NCBI RefSeq assembly: GCF_037975245.1
Contig: NC_092569.1
Coordinates: 12,575,001-12,639,000 of the forward strand
Source of the DNA: Apostichopus japonicus
Taxonomy: Eukaryota > Echinodermata > Holothuroidea > Aspidochirotida > Stichopodidae
DNA length: 64,000 nucleotides
Reading direction: 5' to 3'
Positions 36,701 to 47,056 of the stretch are shown here, one piece after another; position 1 is the first letter of the stretch, and each line of letters begins with the position of its first letter. A model generated the notes under the pieces. It was given only the letters and a program-made list of their open reading frames with translations, made no database searches and was not told the DNA's origin. A program made the position numbers and the translations under genes.

Positions 36701-39700
36701 ACTGATAAACATCTCGATATTCATTCCTTGGTTTATAAACGGGTATACTAAATAATCATCCAATCATGGGCAAGGGCGTAGGAACCGGGGGGGGGGCTGG
36801 GGGGGGGGGGGGCGCCAGCCCCCCCCCCAGTGAAAAATGTGGGGGGCGGAAGTATCATTCCGCCCCCCGCTCCGCAAGTCAGAAAACCCCTTTTTCATTT
36901 CCAAATGAGAAAAAAATCTCATTTGGAGCACCAAATTGCATTTAAGGCCAGGTGAAAATGCAAAATTCTTTACAAAATGGAGTGGGAGTTGAAGTGTGCT
37001 ATATTGCACCAAATTGCATCTGAGGCCACCTGGAAATGCAAAAAAATTCCAAAGGGGAGGTGGACACCCCCTCCCCTTAGACCCCTCCCCCAGGCCGGCC
37101 ATCAGTCTTCAGCCCCCCCACTCAAAAGTACCTTCTTACGCCACTGATCATGGGTATATTCGTTTTTGCCAAATTTAGTATGCCACAGAGCGTTTAGCGA
37201 ATGAAATAAACATCACGTTTGTTTACTAACGAACTGTTCTTGTTATAATCATATTGACCGGACGCATGCGCGTGCACATGTCTAGACCTCATTATGCAAT
37301 ATTAAAAATATATAGGTTCAAAAGTGAGCAATCATTTGCGTTGGACTCATTGAAATGAACCATGACTTGAACAGTTGAACGACAATGATGGATGAATCAG
37401 CGGCACTGATAATGACGTCATCGTTTACCTATACTAGTGTTATCAAATGGACTCGACTGGAATCTCGGCTTAAAAATAACAATGACAATATCAAAAGGAA
37501 ACCCAAACTTTTATTTGTTTGGCTTTTAGCAATACTTTTGGAAAATTGATAGACCGTAAAAAAAAAGACTTATAGGCTCTACTGAATTTACGCAAGTCAT
37601 GGAATCGAAAACAAAAAGCCCGCCTGCCTTAACATTTTTTTTAGTTTGGAAGGCTTTATAATGCATAAGTTGAACCTCGTTTAATTCTCGCACTGTCAGT
37701 ATTTTTATACGTCGCGTGACATTTTGAAAGCTGCCATGAAGTTACCAGTAATGCATATGAGTCATGGTCCATGAGTAAGGATTTGATAACGGGTGATCTA
37801 TACCTGAATATGAGCAGACTTCTAATTATTATAATGTTTTGTACTATAACGTAGTTTTTCTTCGATTGTATAACTCTCTCTATAGCAGGGGTTCCCTAAC
37901 TGTGGTGCATGAACCCCAGGGGTGCGTGAGTCCATCCCAGGGGGTTCGTGAGACGTTTCTGAAAGTCAAAATTAGAGTACTTTTTGTTAAACTGAAATCT
38001 GATATATCTTACTATTTATTAAATGCAAAAGTCGTACATATTGACCAACTCTTTTCGCGTTCCATAGTACGCATATATGTTGCCATATTAGTGCATGTGA
38101 TAAATAAATGAATAATGAAACAGACACAGGCCGCATGACTTTGGTTAAGTTGGTGTACGCATGGCAGTACGTCGTCAAGATAAAGAGCTATTATTAACCA
38201 GTTACGTAACGATGAGCCTGTGGTCCCCCGGCTCCTGGCCCACAGGCGCCCCTATCATGAGGTCCAAGCAAGGGCTTTCGCAGAAATGTTCACAAGGGGG
38301 GGGGGGAATCAGTTGGTGAGTACACACCACTTTATACTATCTAAGCGGAGTGCCACCATCGGTTGGCTCGGAGCGTACCGCGAATTTATTTTGCCAAAAA
38401 ATTCTCCTAGATCGTCGGAAAAGACACTTCCAGGGCGTTTCAAGTTGTTATTTTCAGATCTCATGTCTTAGGATTTTGACTTTCAATAATTTCAGTAATA
38501 CATTATGGGTCCGTATATGCAATCAACATAACTAGAGAACTGTTGTCTTGAGTGAAATCATTGAAATGTCAAATGTTTAACTTTTTTTTGCAATTTTTGA
38601 TTTTCCAGGGGGTGGTGCCCCCCTCCCCATTGTCCTTCCCTGCGGACGCCCATGGGCCCAAGATCCAAGGATTTATACATGAAGCATTTACAAAACTTAA
38701 CATTTACGGACAATGAACGCAGTCTCAAGTCTGTGGGGTATTGGGTTATCGTTTTAGAATTGTTTTAAAATCATATGTCCCGCTGTCGTAATCAGTAAAA
38801 CATTGTCTGGAATTGGGTTTTAAATTATATACTTTGTTTCATTATAATAATAAATAACACAACTAGCTCGATACAGACATTAATACCCAATGAGCCCATG
38901 GTCATGATGTCCGTATTCCGTATCACGTGAAAATATTTCATGTCGACTCAACTCGTTTCTTCATGCTTTTGTTTCTTTCAGCCAGGGGATTTATGTCAGA
39001 ACCAAGGAATGACGACCAACGTAATAACAGTAATGGTAAGGATATTTGTCAAGGGCAAACAAGATACCAATATATCCAAAAATGTTTTATTACACCTTCC
39101 ATGAGTCGGGAGTTGTCCCAAACTGTAACCATTTCTATGTTTCCAAGTGACCAGAAGCTTGTTTTTCGATCTTTTCTTTTCTTCTCCTTCAAATAATGAG
39201 GAGCGTTTCACCGTTTAGATCAGTGAAAACGTACAATTAGGCCTACCATTTTCAGGTCATTAACATATGGGGATCATCTTGAAAATAACTTGATAAAGAA
39301 TGTCTGAATTTTACAATGGCAAATTTCCAAAAGTCCCTTGCTTTTATTGACAGTCTGGACCCTTTGTACATGTAACCAGTTGCCTATTGTTGTAGAAACA
39401 AAAGAAAAGGCAAAGACGACCAGTTATTGTGTTAACAGTATACCATTGTGTGCAAAGCAGTGTCTTTATCTATAAGTTATTTTCTTTTATATTTCATATA
39501 TTTATATATATATTTTATTAACTATATACATCATTCTGCACCCATGCGTGTTTCTAATTTAGAGATCTCTGTGTCCTTACCATCAGAACTGGTGAAACGG
39601 GGTGGTGGGGTGGAGGTGCACGGGGAGGGGAGGGGAGGGTCAAAAGGACGGGGCCAGTGAGGGGGCCGGAGGTAATGGCATGGATAATTTATTCTCATTT

Positions 39701-40463
39701 GCATAATATACTAATGGAAAAAGGGAAGAATTCAAGAGAGGGACCATGTGACATATTTTCCCAGGGACCGACCTGACTCAGGAACGCCGACTGCTTACCG
39801 GGTATACTTATTTGACTTCTATAATTTGGAAAGTTCAAACCAGTTAATTTAATGCAGAAAAGTTTATTTTCATACATATGCGGGTATTATTATTTTTGCT
39901 TTTATTAGCGGGAATAGTTATTTCACCAGAGTGTGACAAATTCAACATAAATAATTACTCCCCCTCCCTCCCCTCCCCCACCCACACCAAAACATTAAAT
40001 CATATCACCCAAGCATCTTTCCTTTATACTTTCCTCGACAGGGCCGCTCCCCTTTTGGGTGTTTCCTATCATCGCCATCGCTGGATTGATTTTCTCCCTG
40101 CTTATTCTCTACTTACTCAAAAAACTCTTTGCTGGCCAGAGGACAATCAAAATACGTAATAGCTTGAGAAACAGGCCGCAAAGTCCTTGGATCAACAGAA
40201 ATAGAGACACCGGAAGCGACCGTGGGTCGGACGCAGAGTCTCGAGATTTACCGCCGGTTTATGAACCGCCGCCGAGTTACATCGAAGTGACGAAAGAGTT
40301 TCAAGCTCCGCCGCCACCGTCTTACGAAGCTATCTTTCAATCTACATCTGCGGTTATTGAGGTCGGTTTACTAGCCGAATTAGCGGGAATATCGGATAAC
40401 CTCGGATCGACGACGGGTAACCGAACTTCACACGGCTATAAACACACTGCCGCCACAAAATAA
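30678..40463 (+). CDS. Predicted small type I membrane protein with three PPxY motifs (3 exons)
   Basis: Joins 30678..30744, 38982..39035 and 40042..40463: 543 bases, 180 residues, GT/AG junctions, phase 1 throughout. Residues 1-22 are a signal peptide (VYLSLAISLTVLDTVESM). Residues 23-44 form a short polar ectodomain without cysteine and with one N-glycosylation sequon (NNS). Residues ~45-66 are one membrane helix (FWVFPIIAIAGLIFSLLILY), followed by KK as a stop-transfer. The cytoplasmic tail has three PY motifs: PPVY (111-114), PPSY (117-120) and PPSY (132-135, in PPPPSYEAIF). PPxY is the ligand of WW domains, for example in Nedd4-type ubiquitin ligases, so an adaptor or trafficking role is an inference. 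I do not recognise an orthologue. The 8.2 kb first intron could hide another phase 1-1 exon. Confidence 0.6.
30777..30852 (+). repeat. (TGAT)n / (TTAA)n / (CATT)n patch
   Basis: Imperfect tetranucleotide repeats over ~75 bases. Confidence 0.85.
30972..31397 (+). mobile_element. hAT-type MITE, CAGGGG ends
   Basis: Ends CAGGGGATAGAAGC and GCTTCCTACCCCCCTG. Flanks CGTAAAAT (30964..30971) and CGTAAAAC (31398..31405) match at 7 of 8. G- and C-runs lie just inside the ends. Non-coding. Confidence 0.82.
31800..32000. repeat. G-run and (TTG)n patch
   Basis: G11 near 31814 and TTGTTGTTGTTGTTG near 31939. Confidence 0.7.
32677..32740 (+). mobile_element. MITE end fragment, CAGTGGCGTCACCATGG
   Basis: Begins CAGTGGCGTCACC and has the internal inverted pair TGGTGGAATAGGGGTGTACC/CCTCCACCA. 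The other end was not found. Confidence 0.45.
33099..33750 (+). repeat. 32-bp minisatellite, ~20 copies
   Basis: Unit AATATCAACATCAGATAGAG plus AYTGGTCWATCT. Most steps are 32 bases, with occasional deleted or substituted units (for example a short unit near 33390). Two sub-variants (GGTCTATCT and GGTCAATCT) are interspersed. Confidence 0.96.
33751..35573. other. Intron stretch without recognised elements
   Basis: AT-rich. A G-rich patch near 34615-34665 and scattered ACCATG words at 35348-35560. No gene. Confidence 0.5.
35574..35750 (-). mobile_element. MITE fragment with half of the shared core module
   Basis: C-run near 35611 and, on the minus strand, CCTCCCAGATCGCTGGAAAT then GGCACTTCCC, which is the second half of the ~110-bp shared module. 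Confidence 0.5.
36003..36320 (+). repeat. Dispersed repeat family A, copy 3
   Basis: Starts ATTGTAGTGCGCATGCGCGC, then AACGATACCTACATGACTGG and GTTGAAACTTATATTTTCAT, ending with one 56-bp-type unit (ATACTGCAAGCACTCAACGC). Confidence 0.9.
36771..37146 (+). mobile_element. hAT-type MITE with perfect 8-bp TSD ATCATGGG
   Basis: Ends CAAGGGCGTAGGAACC and GTACCTTCTTACGCCACTG. Target duplication ATCATGGG at 36763..36770 and 37147..37154. Long G- and C-runs near the left end, and an internal duplicate phrase (GCACCAAATTGCAT, twice). Confidence 0.92.
37886..38110 (+). mobile_element. hAT-like element fragment (CAGGGGTTCCCTAACTGTGG)
   Basis: The CAGGGGTTCCC-AACTGTGG opening resembles the 5' end of many non-autonomous hAT elements. 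No matching 3' end was seen. Confidence 0.45.
38336..38430 (+). repeat. Shared MITE core module, copy 3
   Basis: ACTATCTAAGCGGAGTGCCA, TCGGTTGGCTCGGAGCGTAC, then CTAGATCGTCGGAAAAGACA. Host element lies within ~38225..38655 (ends near GGCGCCCCTAT and GGACGCCCATGGGC). Confidence 0.75.
38982..39035 (+). CDS. PPxY membrane protein exon 2 (ectodomain)
   Basis: Acceptor TTTGTTTCTTTCAG, donor GTAAGG; 54 bases, phase 1 at both ends. Encodes RGFMSEPRNDDQRNNSN. A second AG four bases downstream would shift the frame, so the first AG is preferred. Confidence 0.55.
39036..40041. other. Intron 2 of the PPxY gene
   Basis: A G-rich patch at 39600-39670 and a C-rich patch at 39960-39990; no exon. Confidence 0.55.
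40042..40463 (+). CDS. PPxY membrane protein exon 3 (membrane helix, cytoplasmic tail)
   Basis: Acceptor TTTCCTCGACAG, open to TAA at 40463. Encodes the helix, basic juxtamembrane segment, acidic/serine stretch and all three PPxY motifs. GC-richer and with better codon character than the flanks, so this exon is the most secure. Confidence 0.78.
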
Positions 40464-41515
40464 ATTAAGGTATATACGGCGGGAAAGTGATACCCGCTAA
40501 AGTAATTCAACACTTGTAGTCTGACAGCGTCTAGCGTATAGATGATTCCACTGCAATATAGGAATTGCTGATCGTATATATATACATATATACATATATA
40601 TTTTTTGTTGATCCGAAATTATGTATCAACAATATACAGCTTTCATAAATAGACGGTAGGTGTCTTCTGGGGCTGCTGACTGATTATCGAACGCTTTCTC
40701 AGAATTACTGTAATGGGAAATCGGTCGGATAATTTTATCGCAAACTGCCGTGGTTGAACTATCATTGCACTGTTTGATAATGTGTAAAACCACCCGATTC
40801 TCATGCATGGCTTTATTAGGTCAAACTTGTAAAGGTGAGTACCCGGTTAATCAGTTTAAAACTGATGTGTGTGTGTATTATAATTTCTTAACATGTGTTA
40901 CATTTATGATCAGTTGCTATTGAGGACTTACAAACAGAATATATTAAACACACAATCCAATAGTGCATAATGATTGTCTGGACTAACCAGAATATACTCT
41001 AGTGATTTCGCTAAAAATTTCATCCACATTTTTTAACAGAAAGTGGATGACACTTTATTGCTAAACGCTTAAAATCTGCAAATTGAACCATCTTTACAAG
41101 GTGTACTGATCAGTCAAACATAGGGGCAGATGTTTAGACTCCTTACCAGTCATTAGTTGAAACGGCCTTTGAGTCATGATATCGTCTGTTAACATGTGTT
41201 ACGGTGGTATAGCACACTTCGGTTTATCCTGATTAACGGTAACTTGTCTCTTATTCACAATTCAAGACTGATCAAACCATGTACATTGGGTGGTAAAGCA
41301 TGATAATTACCTTAAAACGGAATCGAATCGTTATAAGGAAACGTTTCTTACATTTATTTTTGCATTAAATGAGTTGACGTTTCAATGGACCATTCTGTTC
41401 AATGGTTTCCGATTCTGGTGACATCAGATTAAAACCAACATGCATAATATTTCATGTATTTGAAGGAAATATACATCAATCTGCTTCTCTTAAATGTGAT
41501 ATGACTAACTTTCCT
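40464..41515. other. 3' flank of the PPxY gene
   Basis: No gene. An AATAAA overlaps the stop codon, and a better-placed signal was not identified. A TATACATA repeat lies at 40576-40602. Confidence 0.45.
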
Positions 41516-41720
41516 CTGTTCCCTACTCCTTCTCCCCTTTCTCCCCCCCCCCCCCCTTTCACTCTTCTTCTCACAGCTCTCTTCCCCTCCATTTTTCTTC
41601 ACACCTTTCTGTCTTTGTCCCTCTCCAGTTTATTCCCTACCCTGTGCCTTTAATCCTCTCTTTGTCCCTCCACAGTTTATCTCCTTCCTCTCCTCTTCTC
41701 CTGTTGCTTTCTACTTATAA
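41516..41720 (+). repeat. Polypyrimidine tract
   Basis: About 200 bases, mostly C and T on the plus strand, with a C14 run near 41546. Includes two CTCCACAGTTTAT/CTCCAGTTTAT-like phrases ~50 bases apart, a weak internal duplication. Confidence 0.85.
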
Positions 41721-41821
41721 TCCCCTTTCATCCATCTCATTGTGTTCACCGTGCTCATTAACCTGTCTGTATTCTGTGCGTGTTTTTGTCCCCTCTGTTA
41801 CTGTAACTTGTCATTTAGCCT

Positions 41822-41857
41822 CTGAAGAAGATCCTGCTAGGATCGAAACGTCAGGCC
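41822..41857 (+). ncRNA. Hammerhead-ribozyme-like motif (Penelope-like terminal repeat?)
   Basis: CTGAAGA (CUGANGA core), then an A, a perfect 6-bp stem GATCCT-GCT-AGGATC, then GAAAC and GTCAGG. CUGANGA...GAAAC hairpins of this kind are known from terminal repeats of Penelope-like retroelements. Against it, an extra A sits between the core and stem II, and no retroelement protein was found nearby. Confidence 0.4.
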
Positions 41858-41859
41858 AA

Positions 41860-42650
41860 CTTACTTTTACACATTCTATTACACAGGCTCTCTAGTGGAT
41901 AAGCAGTTTGCTAACAGTTTTATTTTATTTTGTTTTAATTTACTAAGGTTGTTTAAGCACTCGCAAATTGTTCGTCGAAGTTGATATCGTTATCGTCTTT
42001 CTTTGAGCCAGCAAAAATATGCAAAATTAAATTCAGTATGTTTGAAATTAAATGTTGTTAGTGACGTGCGCAATGTGGTTGGCAGTAGTCATAACCCCCA
42101 CCCACCTCCACCCATCCCTAGTCGGAGAAATGGTTCTGTGAGTAGGTGGATTTGTCTTTTTACAATTATTAGAAAAAGAATTAGACCACTCCTCTGTATG
42201 GATGTGTACAACCCCTCTACCCCCCCCCACCCCTCCCCTCGCCCTTGTAAATCTCATATAACGCCTCAAGAGTATATTTATTAACACAAACATCACGGAG
42301 ACCTAATAAACAGTCTAAATAGGTCTCAGTATGCATCGTGTTGACGTCTAAATGGTCTATTTGTCTTTACATGTTTAGGACTCCTTCCCAGACCCCCCTC
42401 CCCACCCCCTCTACATGGGAGCTTCAACAACCTGGGGACCACACATACACACCCCTTCATCATAAAATCCTTTATTCGTCCTGTCATTTTCCATAACGGC
42501 TTAGTTCTCCCCCCCCACCCTGCATGCACCCTCTCCACTTTTTTTTGTAAATCATGAGCACGCCACTCTGTATCTCTTCTCTTGCCTTACAAATGTTGTG
42601 ATGTAGCTAAATTATCCTAATTTCAGGAAATAAACGTATCGACTTTCCTT
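41860..42650. other. Intergenic stretch
   Basis: C-rich patches near 42095, 42222 and 42395 look like MITE remnants. No gene. Confidence 0.5.
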
Positions 42651-43809
42651 TGACTATATATTTCTCTGTCAATTTACGAACCGTGCATATCTGTGCTTAG
42701 CAAAAGTAGTCTCTTAGTAAACTACTCACTGCAATGTATATATTAAGATATGACATACATTCTGGTGCTAGAAATAAAAGAAATAAACTTTCAGTTCTTT
42801 CGGCATTGTTTGGGGTCGGTTGAGTTTTGTCCAATTTCAGTGGTTTGATGTCAGATCCATTTCGAAGGATTTTTAATGATCCGTGTAGATATATTCCTTA
42901 TTTATTTCATTTAGTAAACTAATTTGTCGACGTTTGTCATATGTTATCACGTTAATTAAGTTAAATTTCACAAAGAGAAAATATTGTTTAAATAAATAAA
43001 GCAAATTAAGCTCGCAGAACTGCCATTTCAAACATGAAGCCACATGTTTATTAAAGTGCAATTAGGCTAATTGATAACTATATAATTAAAGTAAACGTCA
43101 TTTGATTTTTTACAATGGTAGACTCTTATCCATTATATGTAGAAAATCCTTGTTTGTGAAATTTGGTTTCTGTAAATGGTCTAGTCTTTTCACGATGATT
43201 GTTTTCGTAAATTCACCAAAAATGCCAAGGGGATGGGGGGGGGGGTGAGGGGGAACCCAAAAAAGTTAATGCTTTAAACTTGAAACGGTCATAAATCTTC
43301 AGATTGTGTTCAATATATTACGAAATTTATTCGCTTTTGTGTAAACACTGTATTCGGTACACCGTTCTGTTTAATGCCAACTGTCAGTACATGGGCAGAC
43401 ACTTCACCTATCCGACGTGTTTACGTCGAGGGTAAAACGGCAAAATAGGGATTCATTTTTCGTTTTCTCGTGTTTTTATATTTGTTTTAATATTTTTTAA
43501 TGAATATTATGCTTAAATCCATGAATGTCTTCATATCGTCGGAAATGCTAGAGACTTTTCAAATAAGTTTTATTTGTTTTTGCATTGCATCACTTAAGAG
43601 TTGGTAAACCAATAGAGGTTGTATTATTGAGGTGCACAACATGAATGAGATTGAATTTTATTTAATACTCTCAACTCCGTTCAATAGATTCGTTCTTGAA
43701 AGAGCACACATGTAAAAGTCTTGTAATATTATTTTATATTTAAAAAACCAGAACATCTGCAAACGATGCAAAATGGCGAGATTGGAACTACGTGGTATGG
43801 ACTTCACCA

Positions 43810-43820
43810 TATATATATAA

Positions 43821-43866
<46 letters not shown>
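43810..43866. repeat. (TA)n tract
   Basis: TA repeats with a few TAAATA interruptions, left of the SINE tail. Confidence 0.95.
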
Positions 43867-43870
<4 letters not shown>

Positions 43871-43950
43871 GAAAATCGTAATGAGTTGGAAAATCAAGAA
43901 CAGTGAAAAAACTTTCAGCCTCCACCGGGATTCGAACCACGGGCCTCCCG

Positions 43951-43951
<1 letters not shown>
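43866..43951 (-). mobile_element. tRNA-derived SINE, 3' half
   Basis: On the minus strand: GCGGGAGGCCCGTGGTTCGA, then ATCCCGGTGGAGGC, a tRNA T-arm/acceptor with B-box GGTTCGAATCC, followed by a non-tRNA tail CTGAAAGTTTTTTCACTG ... TTTTCATT and (TA)n. The tRNA 5' half is missing, replaced by a TA tract. Absent from the other copies of the duplication. Confidence 0.6.

Positions 43952-44033
<82 letters not shown>
43952..44033. repeat. (TA)n tract at unit A start
   Basis: About 80 bases of pure TA, immediately before the ~2.9 kb unit boundary (AAAGGCTACAAACAGG). Confidence 0.97.
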
Positions 44034-44036
<3 letters not shown>

Positions 44037-46804
44037 GCTACAAACAGGATATTAACTGCTTTTACACTGACAATGGTTCCGTATACTGACACATCCTGAT
44101 ACAGAACAACAAAAAAAAGACGGTAATTCTGCAAACGATGTAAATTTGTGTGCAGAGTATAACAAACAAGTCGTACATAGTAACGGATCAAAAAGAACAA
44201 CAAAAAGAAAAGATCGACCTATGGTGAAAGAGCTCCAAGCTATAGTAAGCATATAACAATCAGTTCTGTAGACTCACTGACGTATAGCCTATACGCTTGA
44301 GAAGTGAACAGCAATATAACAGTATAACAACATAAATGGGAATTTTTCGTCATAGGACCGTCATAGGAAAGAGGGACGATATTGCCAAGGAGAAAAAAAA
44401 ATGGGAACTCCCCTTACAAATTTCCAAATCCCTTCAATATTTCAATTGTGCAATCAACATTTTCGGACAATATTATAATAAACCAATATTACAGCAGCGA
44501 GAATATAAGCTACACATATATGTCGTAGAAACTTATACGCAGCTACATGGCTGCTGCCTGGTTGAATAGGGAAATAAAAAGGAAATTATTTGAGAAGAAA
44601 TACAAAACGGTGAAATAGTTGAATTGAATGAGAGGACTAAATCAGCCAAGACTCTCGCCGGACATTTTACTGCGTCTGCGTTGCGCCTAACAGTGCCTTA
44701 ATTCCTGATGAATCGACCTATGGCAAATTCAATTGACATATATAGGACTTTGTTAGCTCTGTCGTGGTCTCATTTGAAAACATTGATAAATGCCAGTAAA
44801 TTATGAGATTTTTAAATCATATTTAAGCAGCCGGTCTCAATTTACAATTATACTTTCACCTTTACCGAACACATATCCTAAAGACAAGTTGAAGTGACCG
44901 TAATTACTGTTCCAGAACCGAGATAGGTTATATAGGCCAATATGGTCTTCATATTCCTAGCTGAAATGAATTGAAGCTAATTACCTATATAACATTATAT
45001 AAACGTGATACTACCATCAGATGTGTATCAATTGGCGGTTTTAGTGGTTCATTACCCAACCAGGGTCCCCAATGTCCCCCAACTTCACCTCGAAGGATTG
45101 GCTCAGGCATTTTGAGCCAACGGATCACAACTGTCAGTCATGTTAGATGACCGAGAAGAAGCAGAAGGTTTCTACATTTGTGGATTTGAGTCCAGTACAA
45201 ATTAGTAGATGAAGAAAGGATGGATAATAAGGACCCACAGAATCAGCTCTCACTCTTAAACAGGCCGCCCTGATATCATATATAGCCTAGACTACAATGA
45301 TGATGCAAAGTGCAATGCTAAGAATTATTAAAATGCAAATATACAGAATCACCGGGCAACAACCCATTCACTAATTATTCTACGGTATATTACAAGAAAA
45401 CACACAACTATTTATAGGATAGAACCGAACAAACATCACACATAAACAACATGAGTAACGTAAAATGCTGCCTTAAAAAACTTTAGAAACAACATTGATA
45501 CCATCATCTGCATAACTGAGGAATAATTTTTGAGTAACGTACAGCAAACGAATGTCTGTGTCACAAAGGCGTAGACCATATAATGACAATTTCACTATAT
45601 TTATGTCATTTGAAATTCGCTTACCGCAACTGCATTTATCTTGAACTGAACTACCTGTGACCTGTTTGGCTATGGGGTGGTTAAGAAATGACAGAAACAC
45701 AATATTAGTCATGATAGATTAAAAAGTTTCCAATAATTACACTGCTAAAGAAATATACGTGTTGCTATTTCAAAGTTGTTCCTATAGCTTACGAGATTTG
45801 AATCATTCCGCTCTTCTTACTTTGTTTCTGGTTTTAGCAATGTCTTCAGTTACAAAAAGATCTCAACCTGCTTACATTTCTTTCAGGATTGTGCAATAAA
45901 ATAGAGGGCGACGTTCCTTCTTGTAGTTCCAATTTAAATGTCGTTCGAGCTTAGCCAAACTTGCAGTTGTCGCACCACAAATTAATCTTTCCATTGACTT
46001 ACACACTAAGTTCGTCATTTCCAAGGCCCACTAAAGCATAAATAGAAGTTTTCAACTGGCATACCCTACCCACCCACATGATATCTGGGGGCATGGCCTG
46101 TCGTGGCACTGCAAATTCACATACCATGACCGGTTAGATCTTGAGCTAGAAGAGGAGCAAGTTTAGCACACTGAACCCCACCCAACCCTTCCGTCTGCTC
46201 ACTCGGAGCATTATTCACAGTTAGCCAAAGAATTTCTTAACTGCTACATATCACCTCCAATCCTCCTTATTTTTGCATCAGCTGTACATATGCTCTTTCA
46301 TATAAAGACAGAAAAACATACTGTAAATATGCCAAAAGAAGCAATTCAGTAGGATATGTACTACGGTCATTGTGGCATGGAGCCTTCATGCATTCTTGTC
46401 TGCGTGATTTGGAATGATCAGGAACTCGTATTATTATTGAACTATTATTTGAACCCAAGAACCAACAAACAGGCGTGATGGTCATGTTGGTTATTCGGGC
46501 AGCACTGCGTGACGGTGTTTGCTACAGGTCAATGTGAAACTCGCCCCGGCATTGGACCTGCACAACTACTGGCGGAGCGTCCATACAGTCAGAGGGGCGG
46601 AGGCCCCCACCCCCCCCCGACGGACTCAAATGGACTGATGGCGCCTTTTTCAGCTTTTTACCACTTTTTACTTATTCGCGATTATTGACTTTTTTATTGC
46701 GCTCTCAAATACCTATTGACATTTGAAACATTTTGTTGGTGTAATTTTCTGACAAAATGGCGATGACACCTATTTATTCTTCGTTTATCTGCAAATTAGC
46801 AAGG

Positions 46805-46897
46805 CCCGGAAAGGGTCATTTCCGGCGAGGTTAGGGAGTACCTCAAAAAAATTCTGTACGCTCCTCGCTAACCTGTGGTGGCGCTCCGCTTAGATAG
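46805..46897 (-). repeat. Shared MITE core module, copy 4
   Basis: On the minus strand: CTATCTAAGCGGAGCGCCAC, CACAGGTTAGCGAGGAGCGT, then CCTCGCCGGAAATGACC. Confidence 0.78.
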
Positions 46898-46966
46898 TGT
46901 CTAGAGACCCTATAGTAGGACAGGGTCTCTAATAGTGTCCAGAGCCGTATCGGCTCTGATAGTGTC
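46894..46966. repeat. Three ATAGTGTC direct repeats separating two collapsed elements
   Basis: ATAGTGTC at 46894, 46932 and 46959. Between the first two: a 30-base palindrome TAGAGACCCT...AGGGTCTCTA. Between the last two: CAGAGCCGTATCGGCTCTG, whose arms are the tips of the 4.2 kb element at 9851..14082. There, the same 8-mer (as GACACTAT) is the target duplication. Confidence 0.9.
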
Positions 46967-47056
46967 GAAAGCGCCCCTACAGACCATTCTCGCCCCCCCC
47001 CCCCCCCGACCAATACCCCTAGCTCCGCTACTGTACTGACCATCGGTGTATACGCA

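Larger units (their letters stand above)
30745..38981. other. Intron 1 of the PPxY gene
   Basis: Carries a (TGAT)n/(TTAA)n patch (30777..30852), hAT MITEs (30972, 36771), a C-run with CA repeats (32974..33004), a 32-bp minisatellite (33099..33750), family A copy 3 (36003), and part copies of other MITEs (32677, 35574, 37886, 38336). No additional exon was recognised. Confidence 0.55.
46569..47033 (-). mobile_element. hAT-type MITE (CAGTGGCGGAGC family), unsplit copy
   Basis: Right end CTCCGCTACTG followed by TACTGACC; left end TGGCGGAGC. The empty site in units B-D reads CACAACTACTGACCATCGG, so the insertion is exactly delimited. An 8-bp duplication TACTGACC fits if the left edge lost a few bases (ACCCAGTG) between short repeats. 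Contains the shared core module and two tiny palindromes between three ATAGTGTC words. Confidence 0.82.
42651..47056 (+). repeat. Segmental duplication, left copy (unit A)
   Basis: Collinear with 52734..57029 at an offset of ~10.08 kb, starting TGACTATATATTTCTCTGTC. The left copy differs by a SINE tail insertion (43866..43951), absence of a ~260-bp TA-flanked insert seen in the others, and a MITE insertion (46569..47033). No coding gene was recognised. Confidence 0.93.

Noticed and set aside
36764-37102. Proline/glycine-rich frames
   Set aside because: G- and C-runs inside a hAT MITE with a clean target duplication; non-coding.
43918-43951. tRNA gene
   Set aside because: Only a T-arm and acceptor-like segment are present. 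The D-arm and anticodon arm are missing, and a SINE-type tail follows.
43658-44203. Long minus-strand frame rich in alternating Ile-Tyr
   Set aside because: Pure translation of (TA)n. The same artefact appears at 2025, 53857, 55501, 58374 and 61363.
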